The notes beneath the pieces are model-generated. The model did not search any database. It was not told where the DNA came from and saw only the letters and a list, made by a program, of their open reading frames with translations. The translations under genes were made by a program, and so were the position numbers. From contig NZ_NIHB01000003.1 of assembly GCF_002591915.1 (NCBI RefSeq), forward strand, positions 124,001 through 188,000: 64,000 nt of DNA, given 5' to 3'. Shown piece after piece: positions 53,868 to 63,303 of the stretch (the stretch's first letter is position 1; every line of letters starts with the position of its first letter). This stretch comes from Marinicella litoralis. GTDB lineage: Bacteria > Pseudomonadota > Gammaproteobacteria > Xanthomonadales > Marinicellaceae.

Positions 53868-55157
53868 ATGAAAAATATGAAAAGAAGAACGTTTTTGCAG
53901 TCTACTGCTTTGTTGGGTGCATTGTCTGGAGTAAAAATAGCAAGGGCAGGTGGTTCAAGTCCAAGCCATCAGCCCATCATCATTGATTTGTTTATGAATG
54001 GCGGAATGGATGGCCTGAATGTTGTGCCGCCATTTTCAGGGCCAGATCGGGCTTTTTATGAGTCTTTGCGTGAGAATCTACAAGTTCCATTAACTGGTTC
54101 AAATCAAGTGCTTGATATTGGTGAGGTTTTTGGCTTTCACCCCGCAGCAACGGGTTTAAGAGACATGTATTTGGATGGTGACTTGGCCATAATCCATGGG
54201 ACAGGGTTGCCTCAAGAATATGTTTCTAGATCGCATTTCGATGCCACCAAATTGATTGAATTGGGTACGCCACATAATTTGTCAACCGATGATGGCTGGC
54301 TGACCAGACACCTCAACTCCACCCCTTTGATTACTGGTGCAGAAGTGATACCTGTTTTGGTCTCTGGCAGTGCTAACCCAATCAGTCTGCAGGCTTATTA
54401 TAATGCTTTGACGGTGGATCAAATCAGTGGGTATCATCCTAATTCTGGACAGTTTGAGGTCAAACATTCTGAGGCCATAAGTAACATGTATGCTGGAAAC
54501 AGTGCTTTGGATTTGTCGGTGGCTGGAGCCATGGATACTTTATCTGTGATATCTGCTTTGGATTTGGATAACTATGTTCCTGCCGGTGATGTGGTTTATC
54601 CAAGCAATAATTCATTCAGTCGTCAACTTTCTCTGATTGCACAATTAATCAGAGAAGATTTGAGTGTGAATGTGGCAACAGCCAGTCTAGGGGGGTGGGA
54701 CACCCATGACAATCAAGGTGATGGCGGTGGTGGTGGGTTTTTTAATAAAGTTGCAGAGATGTCTAATGCCATCACTGCCATGTGGTATGACCTCAAAGCT
54801 GCTGGTTTGGGGCAACAAGTAACAGTGGTTGTTCACAGCGAATTTGGTCGCAGAGCCAAGCAAAATGGCACAACCAGTGGCAGTGGTACCGATCATGGTT
54901 CTGGTAATGTGATGTTTGTTATTGGTGGTCGGGTGAATGGAGGGCAAATGTATGGTAATTTTCTTGGCTTAGCACCTGAACAATTGTTTGGTGGGCAAGA
55001 CATCTCACCAGAGGTTGATACCCGACAAATTTATGCGACCCTAGTTAAGGAAGTTTTAGGTAACCCAAATCTTGATCAAGTTTTTCCTGGTTATACCAAC
55101 CACACCAGTCTAGACTTTGTATCACCAGATTTGATTTTCAAAGCTGGGTTTGATTAA
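53868..55157 (+). CDS. DUF1501 family Tat-exported protein
   Basis: 429 residues. A clear twin-arginine signal, MKRRTFLQSTALLGALSG, ends near ARAGG. The sulfatase-like DUF1501 core has LFMNGGMDGLNVVPPF, DLAIIHGTGLP, SRSHFDATK, LGGWDTHDNQG, and VHSEFGRRAKQNG followed by GTDHGSGNVMFVIGG; the Asp/His clusters are consistent with an alkaline-phosphatase-like fold. It ends in LIFKAGFD. DUF1800 and DUF1501 proteins usually occur as a pair; the complex and substrate are not known. AGAGGA precedes the ATG. Confidence 0.94.
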   Translation: MKNMKRRTFLQSTALLGALSGVKIARAGGSSPSHQPIIIDLFMNGGMDGLNVVPPFSGPDRAFYESLRENLQVPLTGSNQVLDIGEVFGFHPAATGLRDMYLDGDLAIIHGTGLPQEYVSRSHFDATKLIELGTPHNLSTDDGWLTRHLNSTPLITGAEVIPVLVSGSANPISLQAYYNALTVDQISGYHPNSGQFEVKHSEAISNMYAGNSALDLSVAGAMDTLSVISALDLDNYVPAGDVVYPSNNSFSRQLSLIAQLIREDLSVNVATASLGGWDTHDNQGDGGGGGFFNKVAEMSNAITAMWYDLKAAGLGQQVTVVVHSEFGRRAKQNGTTSGSGTDHGSGNVMFVIGGRVNGGQMYGNFLGLAPEQLFGGQDISPEVDTRQIYATLVKEVLGNPNLDQVFPGYTNHTSLDFVSPDLIFKAGFD

Positions 55158-55165
55158 ACAATAAA

Positions 55166-55200
55166 ATAGGTAGCCGTTGAATTAATCAATAGCTACCTAT
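55166..55200 (-). terminator. Terminator between the DUF1501 gene and kbl
   Basis: Arms ATAGGTAGC (55166-55174) and GCTACCTAT (55192-55200), with an inner TTGA/TCAA stem. On the minus strand the stem is followed by TTTATTGTTT, so it serves kbl; it may also stop the plus-strand transcript. Confidence 0.65.
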
Positions 55201-55212
55201 AAATTCAATCGA

Positions 55213-56379
55213 TCAGAAAAATTCTTTTCTTACTTGGGCAAATGCATCCAAGGCAATATCTAAATCATTTTGGGAGTGAGCGGCTGATATTTGTAATCGG
55301 ATTCTGGCTTTGTCTTTTGGAACCACAGGAAAACTGAAGCCAATACAATAAATGCCGAGTTCCAACAACCGATCTGCCATTTGTTGTGCCAATCGAGCAT
55401 CGCCCAACATGATGGGGGTGATTGGGTGGGTTTCACCTGAAACTGTATAACCCAATTCAACAATTTTAGACCTGAAATATTGGGTGTTTTTTTCAAGTTG
55501 ATCACGCAAAGTGGTGGAGTTTGAAATCAAATCAAAAACTTTGATGCTGGCAGCTACCAAGGGAGGTGGCAATGTATTAGAAAATAAATAGGGTCTTGAT
55601 CGTTGGCGCAACAGTTCAATGATTTCTTTTTTCCCAGTGGTAAATCCGCCTGATCCACCACCCAATGCTTTACCTAAGGTTGAGGTAAAAATATCAATTT
55701 TATCCAGAACACCCTCCAATTCAGCAGAGCCTCTGCCTGTGGAGCCAATAAATCCAGTGGCATGAGAATCATCAACCACAACCAATGCATTGTATTGAGC
55801 TGCCAGGTCAGTAATGGCCTTCAGTTTAGCAATCGTACCATCCATACTGAACACACCATCAGTGACAATCAATCGCCTATTACAATCTTGGGTATTTATT
55901 AATATGTCTTCCAATTGCTGCATGTCGCTGTTTTTATATCGATGCCTTTGTGCTTTACACAAACGTATACCATCAATGATTGAAGCATGGTTAAGTTCAT
56001 CACTGATAACGGCGTCATCTTTATCTAATATGGTCTCAAACAAGCCACCATTGGCATCAAAACAGGAGGTATACAAAATGGTGTCTTCGGTACCAAAGTA
56101 ATCACTGATTTTTTGTTCTAATTCTTTATGCAAATCTTGGGTGCCGCAAATAAACCTAACCGAAGCCATACCAAAACCATGGGTGTCTAAGGCTTTTTTT
56201 GCCGCTTTAATGATTTCTGGATGGTCAGCTAAACCAAGGTAGTTGTTGGCACAAAAGTTGATGACTTTCTTTCCACCAGGTAACTCTATGTGAGCGGATT
56301 GAGGGCTGGTGATAATGCGTTCAGATTTGTAAAGGCCTTCATCTTTAATGGATTGGATGACTTTTGAATAATTTTTCAT
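55213..56379 (-). CDS. kbl: 2-amino-3-ketobutyrate coenzyme A ligase Kbl
   Basis: 388 residues from the ATG at 56379, seven bases after the tdh stop (an earlier start inside tdh is less likely). It is a PLP-dependent alpha-oxoamine synthase. The PLP lysine is in [14 protein letters not shown]; also present are [42 protein letters not shown] and [12 protein letters not shown]. It cleaves 2-amino-3-ketobutyrate with CoA into glycine and acetyl-CoA, taking the product of Tdh. Confidence 0.97.
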   Translation of the reverse strand: MKNYSKVIQSIKDEGLYKSERIITSPQSAHIELPGGKKVINFCANNYLGLADHPEIIKAAKKALDTHGFGMASVRFICGTQDLHKELEQKISDYFGTEDTILYTSCFDANGGLFETILDKDDAVISDELNHASIIDGIRLCKAQRHRYKNSDMQQLEDILINTQDCNRRLIVTDGVFSMDGTIAKLKAITDLAAQYNALVVVDDSHATGFIGSTGRGSAELEGVLDKIDIFTSTLGKALGGGSGGFTTGKKEIIELLRQRSRPYLFSNTLPPPLVAASIKVFDLISNSTTLRDQLEKNTQYFRSKIVELGYTVSGETHPITPIMLGDARLAQQMADRLLELGIYCIGFSFPVVPKDKARIRLQISAAHSQNDLDIALDAFAQVRKEFF

Positions 56380-56386
56380 GATACGT

Positions 56387-57409
56387 TTAACTCCAAGAAC
56401 AAACGACTTTGCCACATTGACCAGAATTCATCAAATCAAATCCGGTTTGAAAATCGTCAATATGAATCTCGTGGGTTAATGCTTTTTCTAAGGGAAAACC
56501 AGATAACAATAATTGGGTCATTTTGTACCAAGTTTCATACATTTTCCTACCAGTAATTCCCCTGATAGAAAGGCCTTTGAATATGATGTTGTCCCAATTG
56601 ATTTGGGTGTGGTCAGGAAGCATTCCAAGCAGAGTGATTTTACCACCATTATACATACTGTTTAGCATGTCATTAAAAGCCATGGGGTTGCCTGACATTT
56701 CCATACCTAAATCAAATCCGGTGATGTTCATTTCTTTCATCACAGCTGGAAGTTTTTCTTTGGTCACATTGACACAGCGTGTTGCCCCCATGTCTTTGGC
56801 CAATGACAATCGATAGTCATTCACATCGGTGATAACCACATTTCTTGCGCCTACATGTTTGCAAATTCCAGTAGCGATGATTCCAATGGGCCCAGCACCA
56901 GTAATTAAAACATCCTCACCAACCATGTCATATTCAAGTGCACAATGTGCAGCGTTACCAAATGGATCAAAAAAAGCCGCTAAGTTTGAAGGTATTTTGT
57001 CAGGTACAGGCCATAAGTTTTGTACGGGCATACTGATAAACTCAGCAAATGCACCATTTCGGTTAACCCCTATGCCTTGCGTATTGGGACATAAGTGAGG
57101 GGTGCCCGCTCGACAGTTGCGACAAACCCCACAAACGATGTGTCCTTCAGCACTGACTCGTTGACCCACTTCATAACCTTTGACCTCACTGCCCATATCG
57201 ACGATGTGGCCAACAAATTCATGGCCAATGACCAGCGGAGGTTTGATCGCTTTTGCGGACCATTCATCCCATTTATATATATGTAAATCAGTGCCACAAA
57301 TGGCGGTTTTTTCAATTTTGATAAGAACATCATTGTGACCCATTTCAGGCATTGGGACATCTTCCATCCAAATACCCAGTTCAGGTTTTTTTTTGACCAG
57401 TGCTTTCAT
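56387..57409 (-). CDS. tdh: L-threonine 3-dehydrogenase
   Basis: 340 residues, medium-chain zinc dehydrogenase. Catalytic zinc: ICGTDLHIY (Cys) and [10 protein letters not shown] (His-Glu). Structural zinc: four Cys in [15 protein letters not shown]. The NAD site is [12 protein letters not shown] with DVNDYRL. The patterns match E. coli Tdh (341 residues). It oxidises threonine to 2-amino-3-ketobutyrate for Kbl. The tdh-kbl operon gives threonine to glycine conversion. Confidence 0.97.
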   Translation of the reverse strand: MKALVKKKPELGIWMEDVPMPEMGHNDVLIKIEKTAICGTDLHIYKWDEWSAKAIKPPLVIGHEFVGHIVDMGSEVKGYEVGQRVSAEGHIVCGVCRNCRAGTPHLCPNTQGIGVNRNGAFAEFISMPVQNLWPVPDKIPSNLAAFFDPFGNAAHCALEYDMVGEDVLITGAGPIGIIATGICKHVGARNVVITDVNDYRLSLAKDMGATRCVNVTKEKLPAVMKEMNITGFDLGMEMSGNPMAFNDMLNSMYNGGKITLLGMLPDHTQINWDNIIFKGLSIRGITGRKMYETWYKMTQLLLSGFPLEKALTHEIHIDDFQTGFDLMNSGQCGKVVCSWS

Positions 57410-57487
57410 AGTATGTTTTTAATTGAATTCAGCTTTACAACTGAATGCTATATTTAGGGTGGCCGTATTATAGACCTTTTGAATATA

Positions 57488-57521
57488 ATGATGCGCAATT
57501 GTGCGAAAAATCGCGCATCAT
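57488..57521 (-). terminator. Hairpin after fadD
   Basis: ATGATGCGC (57488-57496) and GCGCATCAT (57513-57521) with an inner GCG/CGC pair, 12 bases past the fadD stop on the minus strand. The minus-strand U-tract is poor; the better T-run is on the plus strand, where no gene precedes it. Confidence 0.5.
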
Positions 57522-57533
57522 TTTTATTTTGAA

Positions 57534-59189
57534 TTATTCTCGTAAATCCTTGTGTAATATTTTGCCCACATTCGATTTTGGCAATTCATCTCTGAACTCA
57601 ACAAGTTTGGGTACTTTGTATCCTGTCAGGTGCGCTCTACAATGCGCAATGACGTCTTTTTCAGTGAGGCTGTCATTTTTTCGTACCACGAATAATTTAA
57701 CAATTTCTCCTGACCTTTCATCTTCAATGCCGATGGCGGCACATTCAATGATGTCACTGTGTAAGCAAGCTGCATCTTCAATTTCATTGGGAAATACATT
57801 AAAACCTGATACCAATATCATGTTTTTCTTGCGGTCAACAATTTTGAAATACCCTTGTTCATCCATTATGGCCACATCGCCAGTTTTCAGCCAACCATCT
57901 ACAATGGTTTTGGCTGTTTCTTCAGGTCGGTTCAAATAGCCCAGCATGACTTGAGGTCCTCTGATACACAATTCCCCCCTCTCACCCACAGGCATAGGGT
58001 TGCCGTCATCATCTTGAATTTGACAATCGGTTCCCGGTAACGGCAGGCCGATGTTGCCGGTGTACTCTTCCATGGGTACTTGGTTGATACAAGCCGCCGG
58101 CGATGTTTCAGTCAGGCCATAAGCTTCAGCCAATGTAACTCCTGTGACTTTTTTCCATTCTGTTGCGGTGTTCTTTTGTACGGCCATTCCACCACCCAAT
58201 GAAAATTTAAAGGCAGAAAAGTCCAAATCTGAAAAGCCTGGTGTGATTAACAGGCCATTAAATAATGTGTTAACGCCAGTTAAAACGGTGAACTTATGTT
58301 GCGATAATTCTTTAACAAATCCAGGCATGTCCCTTGGATTGGTGATCAACACGTTTTTTGCCCCATAAAGACAGAAGGTGAGGCAGTTGGCAGTTAATGC
58401 AAAGATGTGATAGAGCGGAAGTGCGGTAATGATGATTTCTTTGCCTTCTTCAATTTCACTTGATATCCATAATTTTGTCTGAGTGACGTTTGAAATCATA
58501 TTTCTATTGGTCAGCATGGCACCTTTTGAAACACCAGTGGTGCCACCAGTGTATTGTAAAAATGCAATGTCATCCAAGGTTCTTTTTACTGCAGTAAAGG
58601 GCAGCGATTGACCAGCATTGAGTGCTGCTTTGAAACTGATTGAGCCAGGTAAATCAAACGGAGGTACCATTTTTTTGACTCTTTTGATTAAAAAGTCCAT
58701 GATTTTGCCTTTCAATCCACCGACCATTTCACCGATGGTTGTCGTGATTACTTTTTCGACCCCTGTCTCATTGATCACTTCAGCCAAGGTACAAGCGGTG
58801 TTTTCAATCACGATGATGGCTTTGGCATTGGCATCATTTAATTGATGTTTTAACTCTCTGGGTGTATACAAGGGATTCACATTGCTAACCACCATGCCGG
58901 CCCTGAGAATGGCTTGGACTGCAATTGGGTATTGCAACACATTAGGCATCATAATAGCTATCGAGTCACCTGTTTTAAAGTGTGCTTGTAAATAGGCGGC
59001 CAATTGCTTGCTGTAATTATCGAGTTCGCTGTAGGTGATTGATTTGCCGAAATTCACATAGGCTTCGGAAGATTTGAACTTTTCACAAGATTCAACCAAC
59101 ATGTCAGCCACAGATTCATAAGGTAACTCGCCTAATTCATGTGGGACACCGGGACGGTATTGTTTTAACCAAGGTCTTTCTACTGTCAT
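57534..59189 (-). CDS. fadD: Long-chain-fatty-acid-CoA ligase FadD
   Basis: 551 residues of the adenylate-forming family. The AMP-binding P-loop is LQYTGGTTGVSKGAM; other core motifs are ALPLYHIFALT, AYGLTETSPA, GELCIRGPQVMLGY, WLKTGDVAIMDEQGY and the catalytic Lys near the end in LPKSNVGKILHKDL. N-terminal WLKQYRPGVPHEL and length fit FadD of gammaproteobacteria. It activates fatty acids to acyl-CoA for beta-oxidation at the inner membrane. A pentanucleotide repeat lies about 20 bases upstream of its start. Confidence 0.95.
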   Translation of the reverse strand: MTVERPWLKQYRPGVPHELGELPYESVADMLVESCEKFKSSEAYVNFGKSITYSELDNYSKQLAAYLQAHFKTGDSIAIMMPNVLQYPIAVQAILRAGMVVSNVNPLYTPRELKHQLNDANAKAIIVIENTACTLAEVINETGVEKVITTTIGEMVGGLKGKIMDFLIKRVKKMVPPFDLPGSISFKAALNAGQSLPFTAVKRTLDDIAFLQYTGGTTGVSKGAMLTNRNMISNVTQTKLWISSEIEEGKEIIITALPLYHIFALTANCLTFCLYGAKNVLITNPRDMPGFVKELSQHKFTVLTGVNTLFNGLLITPGFSDLDFSAFKFSLGGGMAVQKNTATEWKKVTGVTLAEAYGLTETSPAACINQVPMEEYTGNIGLPLPGTDCQIQDDDGNPMPVGERGELCIRGPQVMLGYLNRPEETAKTIVDGWLKTGDVAIMDEQGYFKIVDRKKNMILVSGFNVFPNEIEDAACLHSDIIECAAIGIEDERSGEIVKLFVVRKNDSLTEKDVIAHCRAHLTGYKVPKLVEFRDELPKSNVGKILHKDLRE

Positions 59190-59210
59190 ATCACCTCTAT
59201 TTAACTTAGA

Positions 59211-59230
59211 ATTTAATTTAATTTAATTTA
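59211..59230. repeat. Tandem pentanucleotide repeat upstream of fadD
   Basis: Four perfect copies of ATTTA in a row (TAAAT on the fadD strand), 21 bases upstream of the fadD ATG and thus in its leader or promoter. Confidence 0.85.
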
Positions 59231-59319
59231 ACGAAGTGATTCAGCCGCGATTGTATTAAAAAATAAGCTTCAGTCCCCACTTCAACTTGAACAATGTGTT
59301 CACACCAATAAGATTGGTT

Positions 59320-59338
59320 TTGTAATGAAACATTACAA
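59320..59338. promoter_or_regulatory. Inverted repeat in the fadD/SLC13 divergent region
   Basis: TTGTAATG - AAA - CATTACAA, perfect arms, with another TTGTAAT following at 59338-59344. It is 87 bases upstream of the permease ATG and 131 from fadD; it looks like an operator or a bidirectional control site. Confidence 0.4.
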
Positions 59339-59424
59339 TTGTAATCCTTTTTCATGTTAAATGTTTTTATGACTTTTTTCTACCAATTTGATAGACTTTA
59401 AACTTACCATTTTATTAACATCAT

Positions 59425-61269
59425 ATGGAATCTGAACTTTTAGCCAATACCTTGCAACCCCATTCGATGGGTGTTTTGATCTTAACCTTGGTTGCACTGG
59501 TGTTATTTGCCAATGACAGGATACCGTTGCAAACTTCAAGCTTGTTTGTTCTGTGTGCATTGATATTAGGGTTTCACCTCTTTCCATATCACCAAAGTGA
59601 TGGCACCATCTTTCCAATCAAAACCTTTTTCCTTGGATTTGGCAACGAAGCATTGATTGCAGTTTGTGCCTTGATGGTGGCTGGCCAAGCATTGGTCAGG
59701 ACAGGAGCCATGGAACCCATTGGCCGGTATTTGGCTAAGCTTTGGAAAGTCAGCCCATCTTTGTCTTTGCTGTTGACATTGGTTACGGGTGCTGTGCTGA
59801 GTGCATTCGTTAATAACACACCCATCGTGGTTTTACTTTTGCCTGTTTTGGTCAGCGTGTCATTACGGACAGGTCAGTCTTCATCAGGAACATTGTTGCC
59901 AATGGGCTTGGCTACATTATTAGGAGGCATGGCTACTACAATCGGTACATCAACCAATCTATTGGTGGTTAAAGTGGCTGAAGGGTTGGGCGTGCCAGAA
60001 TTCGGCATGTTTGATTTTATCCTACCTGTTTCTATTACAGGCGTGGTGGCAATCTTGTACTTGTGGTTGGTGGCTCCACTGATCCTGCCAGATCGTACGC
60101 CCCCATTGAAAGACACTTCACCACGGGTTTTTTCAGCTGAAATTAAAATAAACCAAGGTGAATTTGCTGATGGCAAGACCTTGGCTGAGTTGCGAGACAA
60201 GGTAGATGGTAAAATAAATATACAACGCATTGTTAGAGGCGAGGGCTTATCAATTGCTACCTTACCTGATGTGGTGATCAAATCTGGAGATCGTCTGATA
60301 GTTTCTGACACAGCCGACAACCTGAGAGAATATGAGGTTGAGTTGGGTGGTTCATTGTTTACCGGTGAACATCAAGTCGATGAATCACATCCTTTATCTG
60401 CCGGTGATCAATCCATCGCAGAACTGGTGATTACATCTGGTTCATTGCTTGATCGGGTGCGCGTCGGGGATTCAAGGTTGAACAGTAAATATGGCCTCAC
60501 GCTATTGGCTGTGCACTCACAAGGTAAAGAAACCACTGCAACCTCGAAAGGCATGGATGATTTGATTTTTCGACCAGGTGATGTCTTGTTGGTACAAGGT
60601 ACACATTTGGCCATACAAGAAGTTAAACGTACAGGTTCATTGTTGGTATTAGATGGTGGGGAAGAGTTGCCTCATACCAAAAAGGCCCCCTTGGCTTTGG
60701 CTGTGATGGCTGGTGTTGTTAGTTTAGCGGCCTTTGACCTTATGCCTATATCAATCAGTGCCGTATTGGGTTGTTTTGTGTTAATTGCCACAGGGTGTTT
60801 ACGTTGGCGCGATGCCACCCATGCACTCAGTGCCCAAGTGATTTTTATCATTGTGGCTTCCTTGGCATTGGGAGCCGCTTTGATGGCGACCGGTGGGGCT
60901 GATTATTTGGCTAATTTATTTGTGGTTTCCACCAATGGCTTTGCGCCAGGTGTGGTTTTGGGTATATTGATGTTTTCAATGGCCATCATGACCAATGTAA
61001 TTTCAAACAATGCTGCGGCTGTTATTGGAACGCCTATAGCGGTGAGTATTGCTCAGCGATTGGGTATGCCCGTGGAACCCTTCGTATTGGCGGTTTTATT
61101 TGGTGCCAATTTAAGTTATGCCACCCCAATGGCCTATCAGACCAATTTATTGGTTATGAATGCTGGTGGTTATAAGTTCATTGACTTTGTAAAAGTCGGT
61201 GTACCATTGACTTTAATTACTTGGGCCATGCTAACTGGTATGCTCACTTGGATATATCAACTGTATTAA
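59425..61269 (+). CDS. SLC13/DASS-type anion permease with two RCK_C (TrkA-C) domains
   Basis: 614 residues. About five N-terminal helices (to about 215) and about five or six C-terminal helices (from about 425) flank two soluble RCK_C domains (about 225-310 and 325-410; GDRLIVSDTADNL, PGDVLLVQGTHLAI). The DASS helical hairpins are visible: GAVLSAFVNNTPIVVLLLPV (core FVNNTPIVVLLLP), TTIGTSTNLLVV, then TNVISNNAAAVIGTPIAVSIA (core SNNAAAVI) and ANLSYATPMAYQTNLLVM. This RCK-containing SLC13 type includes the algal sulfate transporters, so sulfate is a possible cargo; dicarboxylate or other anions cannot be excluded. Followed by the GCS2-CBS gene at 44 bases. Confidence 0.9.
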   Translation: MESELLANTLQPHSMGVLILTLVALVLFANDRIPLQTSSLFVLCALILGFHLFPYHQSDGTIFPIKTFFLGFGNEALIAVCALMVAGQALVRTGAMEPIGRYLAKLWKVSPSLSLLLTLVTGAVLSAFVNNTPIVVLLLPVLVSVSLRTGQSSSGTLLPMGLATLLGGMATTIGTSTNLLVVKVAEGLGVPEFGMFDFILPVSITGVVAILYLWLVAPLILPDRTPPLKDTSPRVFSAEIKINQGEFADGKTLAELRDKVDGKINIQRIVRGEGLSIATLPDVVIKSGDRLIVSDTADNLREYEVELGGSLFTGEHQVDESHPLSAGDQSIAELVITSGSLLDRVRVGDSRLNSKYGLTLLAVHSQGKETTATSKGMDDLIFRPGDVLLVQGTHLAIQEVKRTGSLLVLDGGEELPHTKKAPLALAVMAGVVSLAAFDLMPISISAVLGCFVLIATGCLRWRDATHALSAQVIFIIVASLALGAALMATGGADYLANLFVVSTNGFAPGVVLGILMFSMAIMTNVISNNAAAVIGTPIAVSIAQRLGMPVEPFVLAVLFGANLSYATPMAYQTNLLVMNAGGYKFIDFVKVGVPLTLITWAMLTGMLTWIYQLY

Positions 61270-61313
61270 AATAACGGTTATTATCTGATAAAAATATAAA
61301 AAAGAGGAAACCC

Positions 61314-63242
61314 ATGGGCGAACAGAATATTTCAAGAGGCGGAGACAATGAAGCCAAAAGGCTATTTACCAGAGCGGTCTTAAATGACCTGAAGGCGTTG
61401 GAACTGATGATTGAAAAAGGACTCATCGAATCAGGTGCCAGAAGAATTGGTGCCGAGCAAGAAATGTTTCTGACTGACAATGATTACAGTCCAAGTTTAA
61501 CTGCATTGGATATACTCGGAGACATCACGGATGATCGATTTACCAATGAAATCGCTTTGTTTAACATTGAGGCGAATTTAACTCCCAGAAGGTTTGAAGG
61601 TAAGTGCTTGAGTGAAATGGAAGAGGAAATCAAGGAAGTGGTTTCAATTGCCAAACACCACGCCGGCAACCATGATGCGAAAATTATTTTAGCGGGTATT
61701 TTACCTACATTGCGTCAAATGGATTTAACCTTGGACAGCATCACACCGGTTGATCGATATTATGAATTGAATGATCGTTTGAAAGAAATCAGGGGTTCGG
61801 ATTTTCGGATGGACATTCGTGGTGTAGATGAATTGTCAGTAACACATGACAACTTTCTTTTGGAAGCCATGAACACCAGTTTTCAAGTTCATTTTCAAGT
61901 CAGTGGCAATGAATTTGTTGAAATGTACAACATGTCACAAGCGGTCACTGGACCTTTGATGGCAGTGGCTGTCAACTCTGGCCTGATTCATCATTATCGA
62001 TTGTGGCATGAGTCTAGAATTGCGGTGTTTCAAAACTCCATTGATACGCGTTCTACGCAACACCAAAAACGCGGCACGCAAGCGAGGGTTCATTTTGGTA
62101 ATGAGTGGATTGAAAGTATCGTTGATGTGTTTCGTGATGACATTTCCCGATTCTCAGTGGTCCTCACTTCTGACTATGAAGAAGATCCTGTGGGTATGGT
62201 TCATGCTGGCATAATGCCAAAATTAAAGGCCTTGATGTTACACAATGGGACGGTTTATCGATGGAATCGGCCTTGTTATGGCGTAAAGGACAATATACCG
62301 CATTTGCGCATAGAAAACCGCGTGTTACCCTCTGGTCCATCGGTGATTGATGAGGTGGCCAATTCCGCATTTTACTTTGGTTTGATGTCAGGTATGAGCC
62401 AAAAAACTGATGATATTTCGAAGGATTTGCGTTTTTCTCATGCACGTAATAATTTTTTACAAGCTTGTCGCACCGGACTGGAATGTCATTTCACATGGAT
62501 CAATGGAGAAAGTATTTCAGCCACAAGGTTAATTAAAGATGAGTTGTTGCCCATCGCCGAAAGCGGACTTAAATCTGCTGGCTTAGATAAACAAGACATT
62601 GAACGTTATTTAACCACCATTGAAAAAAGAGTTGAGAATAAACAAACTGGTGCCAAATGGGCCATAAAATCAATCACTGAAATGAATAAAGATTTACATC
62701 CTGACGAAAAAGTGAGGGCTGTGGTTGCAGAAATGCATGATCAGCAGGCTGTAGACCGGCCAATCCATGAATGGCCCTTGGCCAAACCAGTAAAACGCAC
62801 CGATTGGCGAGCAGGTTATTTATTGGTGGGGCAATTTATGACCACCAAGTTATTGACTGTGCGCCCCGATGACTCGATGGATTTAGCGGCCAGCATCATG
62901 GACTGGAAAAGAGTCAGGCATGTGCCCGTTGAAAATGATGAAGGTGAATTGGTGGGTTTGGTCTCACACCGATCAATTTTGAAAAAAATTGTAGATGGAG
63001 AGGATCACAAAGGAACAGCGATACGCGAAATCATGAATGAACAACCCATTTTTGCGGGGCCTAAGACCACCACTGTAGAAGCCATTCAAATCATGCGTGA
63101 TAAACGCATCAGTTGCTTGCCTGTGGTGGATAACGGTAAATTAGCAGGCGTTATCACTGAATATGATTTAATTAAAATTGCCAGCCACGTGTTGGAAGCT
63201 GATTTGAAGGCGTATAAAGGTAAGTTAGAAGAAAGCAGCTGA
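61314..63242 (+). CDS. GCS2-type carboxylate-amine ligase fused to two CBS domains
   Basis: 642 residues. The N-terminal two-thirds (about 20-490) fit the glutamate-cysteine ligase family 2 (GCS2/YbdK-like) fold: RRIGAEQEMFL with a catalytic-type Glu, ANLTPRRFEG, a substrate region with SFQVHFQV, and IPHLRIENRVLPSGPS. The C-terminal 130 residues hold two CBS domains: VGQFMTTKLLTVRPDDSM with LVGLVSHRSILKKIV, then IREIMNEQPIFAGPKTT with LAGVITEYDLIKI. CBS domains bind AMP/ATP and would gate the ligase. A clean AGAGGA precedes the ATG. Substrate is unknown. Confidence 0.85.
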   Translation: MGEQNISRGGDNEAKRLFTRAVLNDLKALELMIEKGLIESGARRIGAEQEMFLTDNDYSPSLTALDILGDITDDRFTNEIALFNIEANLTPRRFEGKCLSEMEEEIKEVVSIAKHHAGNHDAKIILAGILPTLRQMDLTLDSITPVDRYYELNDRLKEIRGSDFRMDIRGVDELSVTHDNFLLEAMNTSFQVHFQVSGNEFVEMYNMSQAVTGPLMAVAVNSGLIHHYRLWHESRIAVFQNSIDTRSTQHQKRGTQARVHFGNEWIESIVDVFRDDISRFSVVLTSDYEEDPVGMVHAGIMPKLKALMLHNGTVYRWNRPCYGVKDNIPHLRIENRVLPSGPSVIDEVANSAFYFGLMSGMSQKTDDISKDLRFSHARNNFLQACRTGLECHFTWINGESISATRLIKDELLPIAESGLKSAGLDKQDIERYLTTIEKRVENKQTGAKWAIKSITEMNKDLHPDEKVRAVVAEMHDQQAVDRPIHEWPLAKPVKRTDWRAGYLLVGQFMTTKLLTVRPDDSMDLAASIMDWKRVRHVPVENDEGELVGLVSHRSILKKIVDGEDHKGTAIREIMNEQPIFAGPKTTTVEAIQIMRDKRISCLPVVDNGKLAGVITEYDLIKIASHVLEADLKAYKGKLEESS

Positions 63243-63303
63243 TCTAAAAATTGTTTCTGGTGGGGTTGTTTTGATTTTAGGCTAATCCAGTGACCAGAAC
63301 TGA

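Noticed and set aside
57534-57939. Plus-strand 164-codon frame overlapping the fadD end
   Set aside because: It is antisense to conserved FadD coding sequence and has no protein-like motif or ribosome-binding site.
63255-63299. Terminator between the GCS2-CBS gene and the GNAT gene
   Set aside because: TTCTGGT and ACCAGAA can pair, but the loop is over 30 bases and no U-tract follows.
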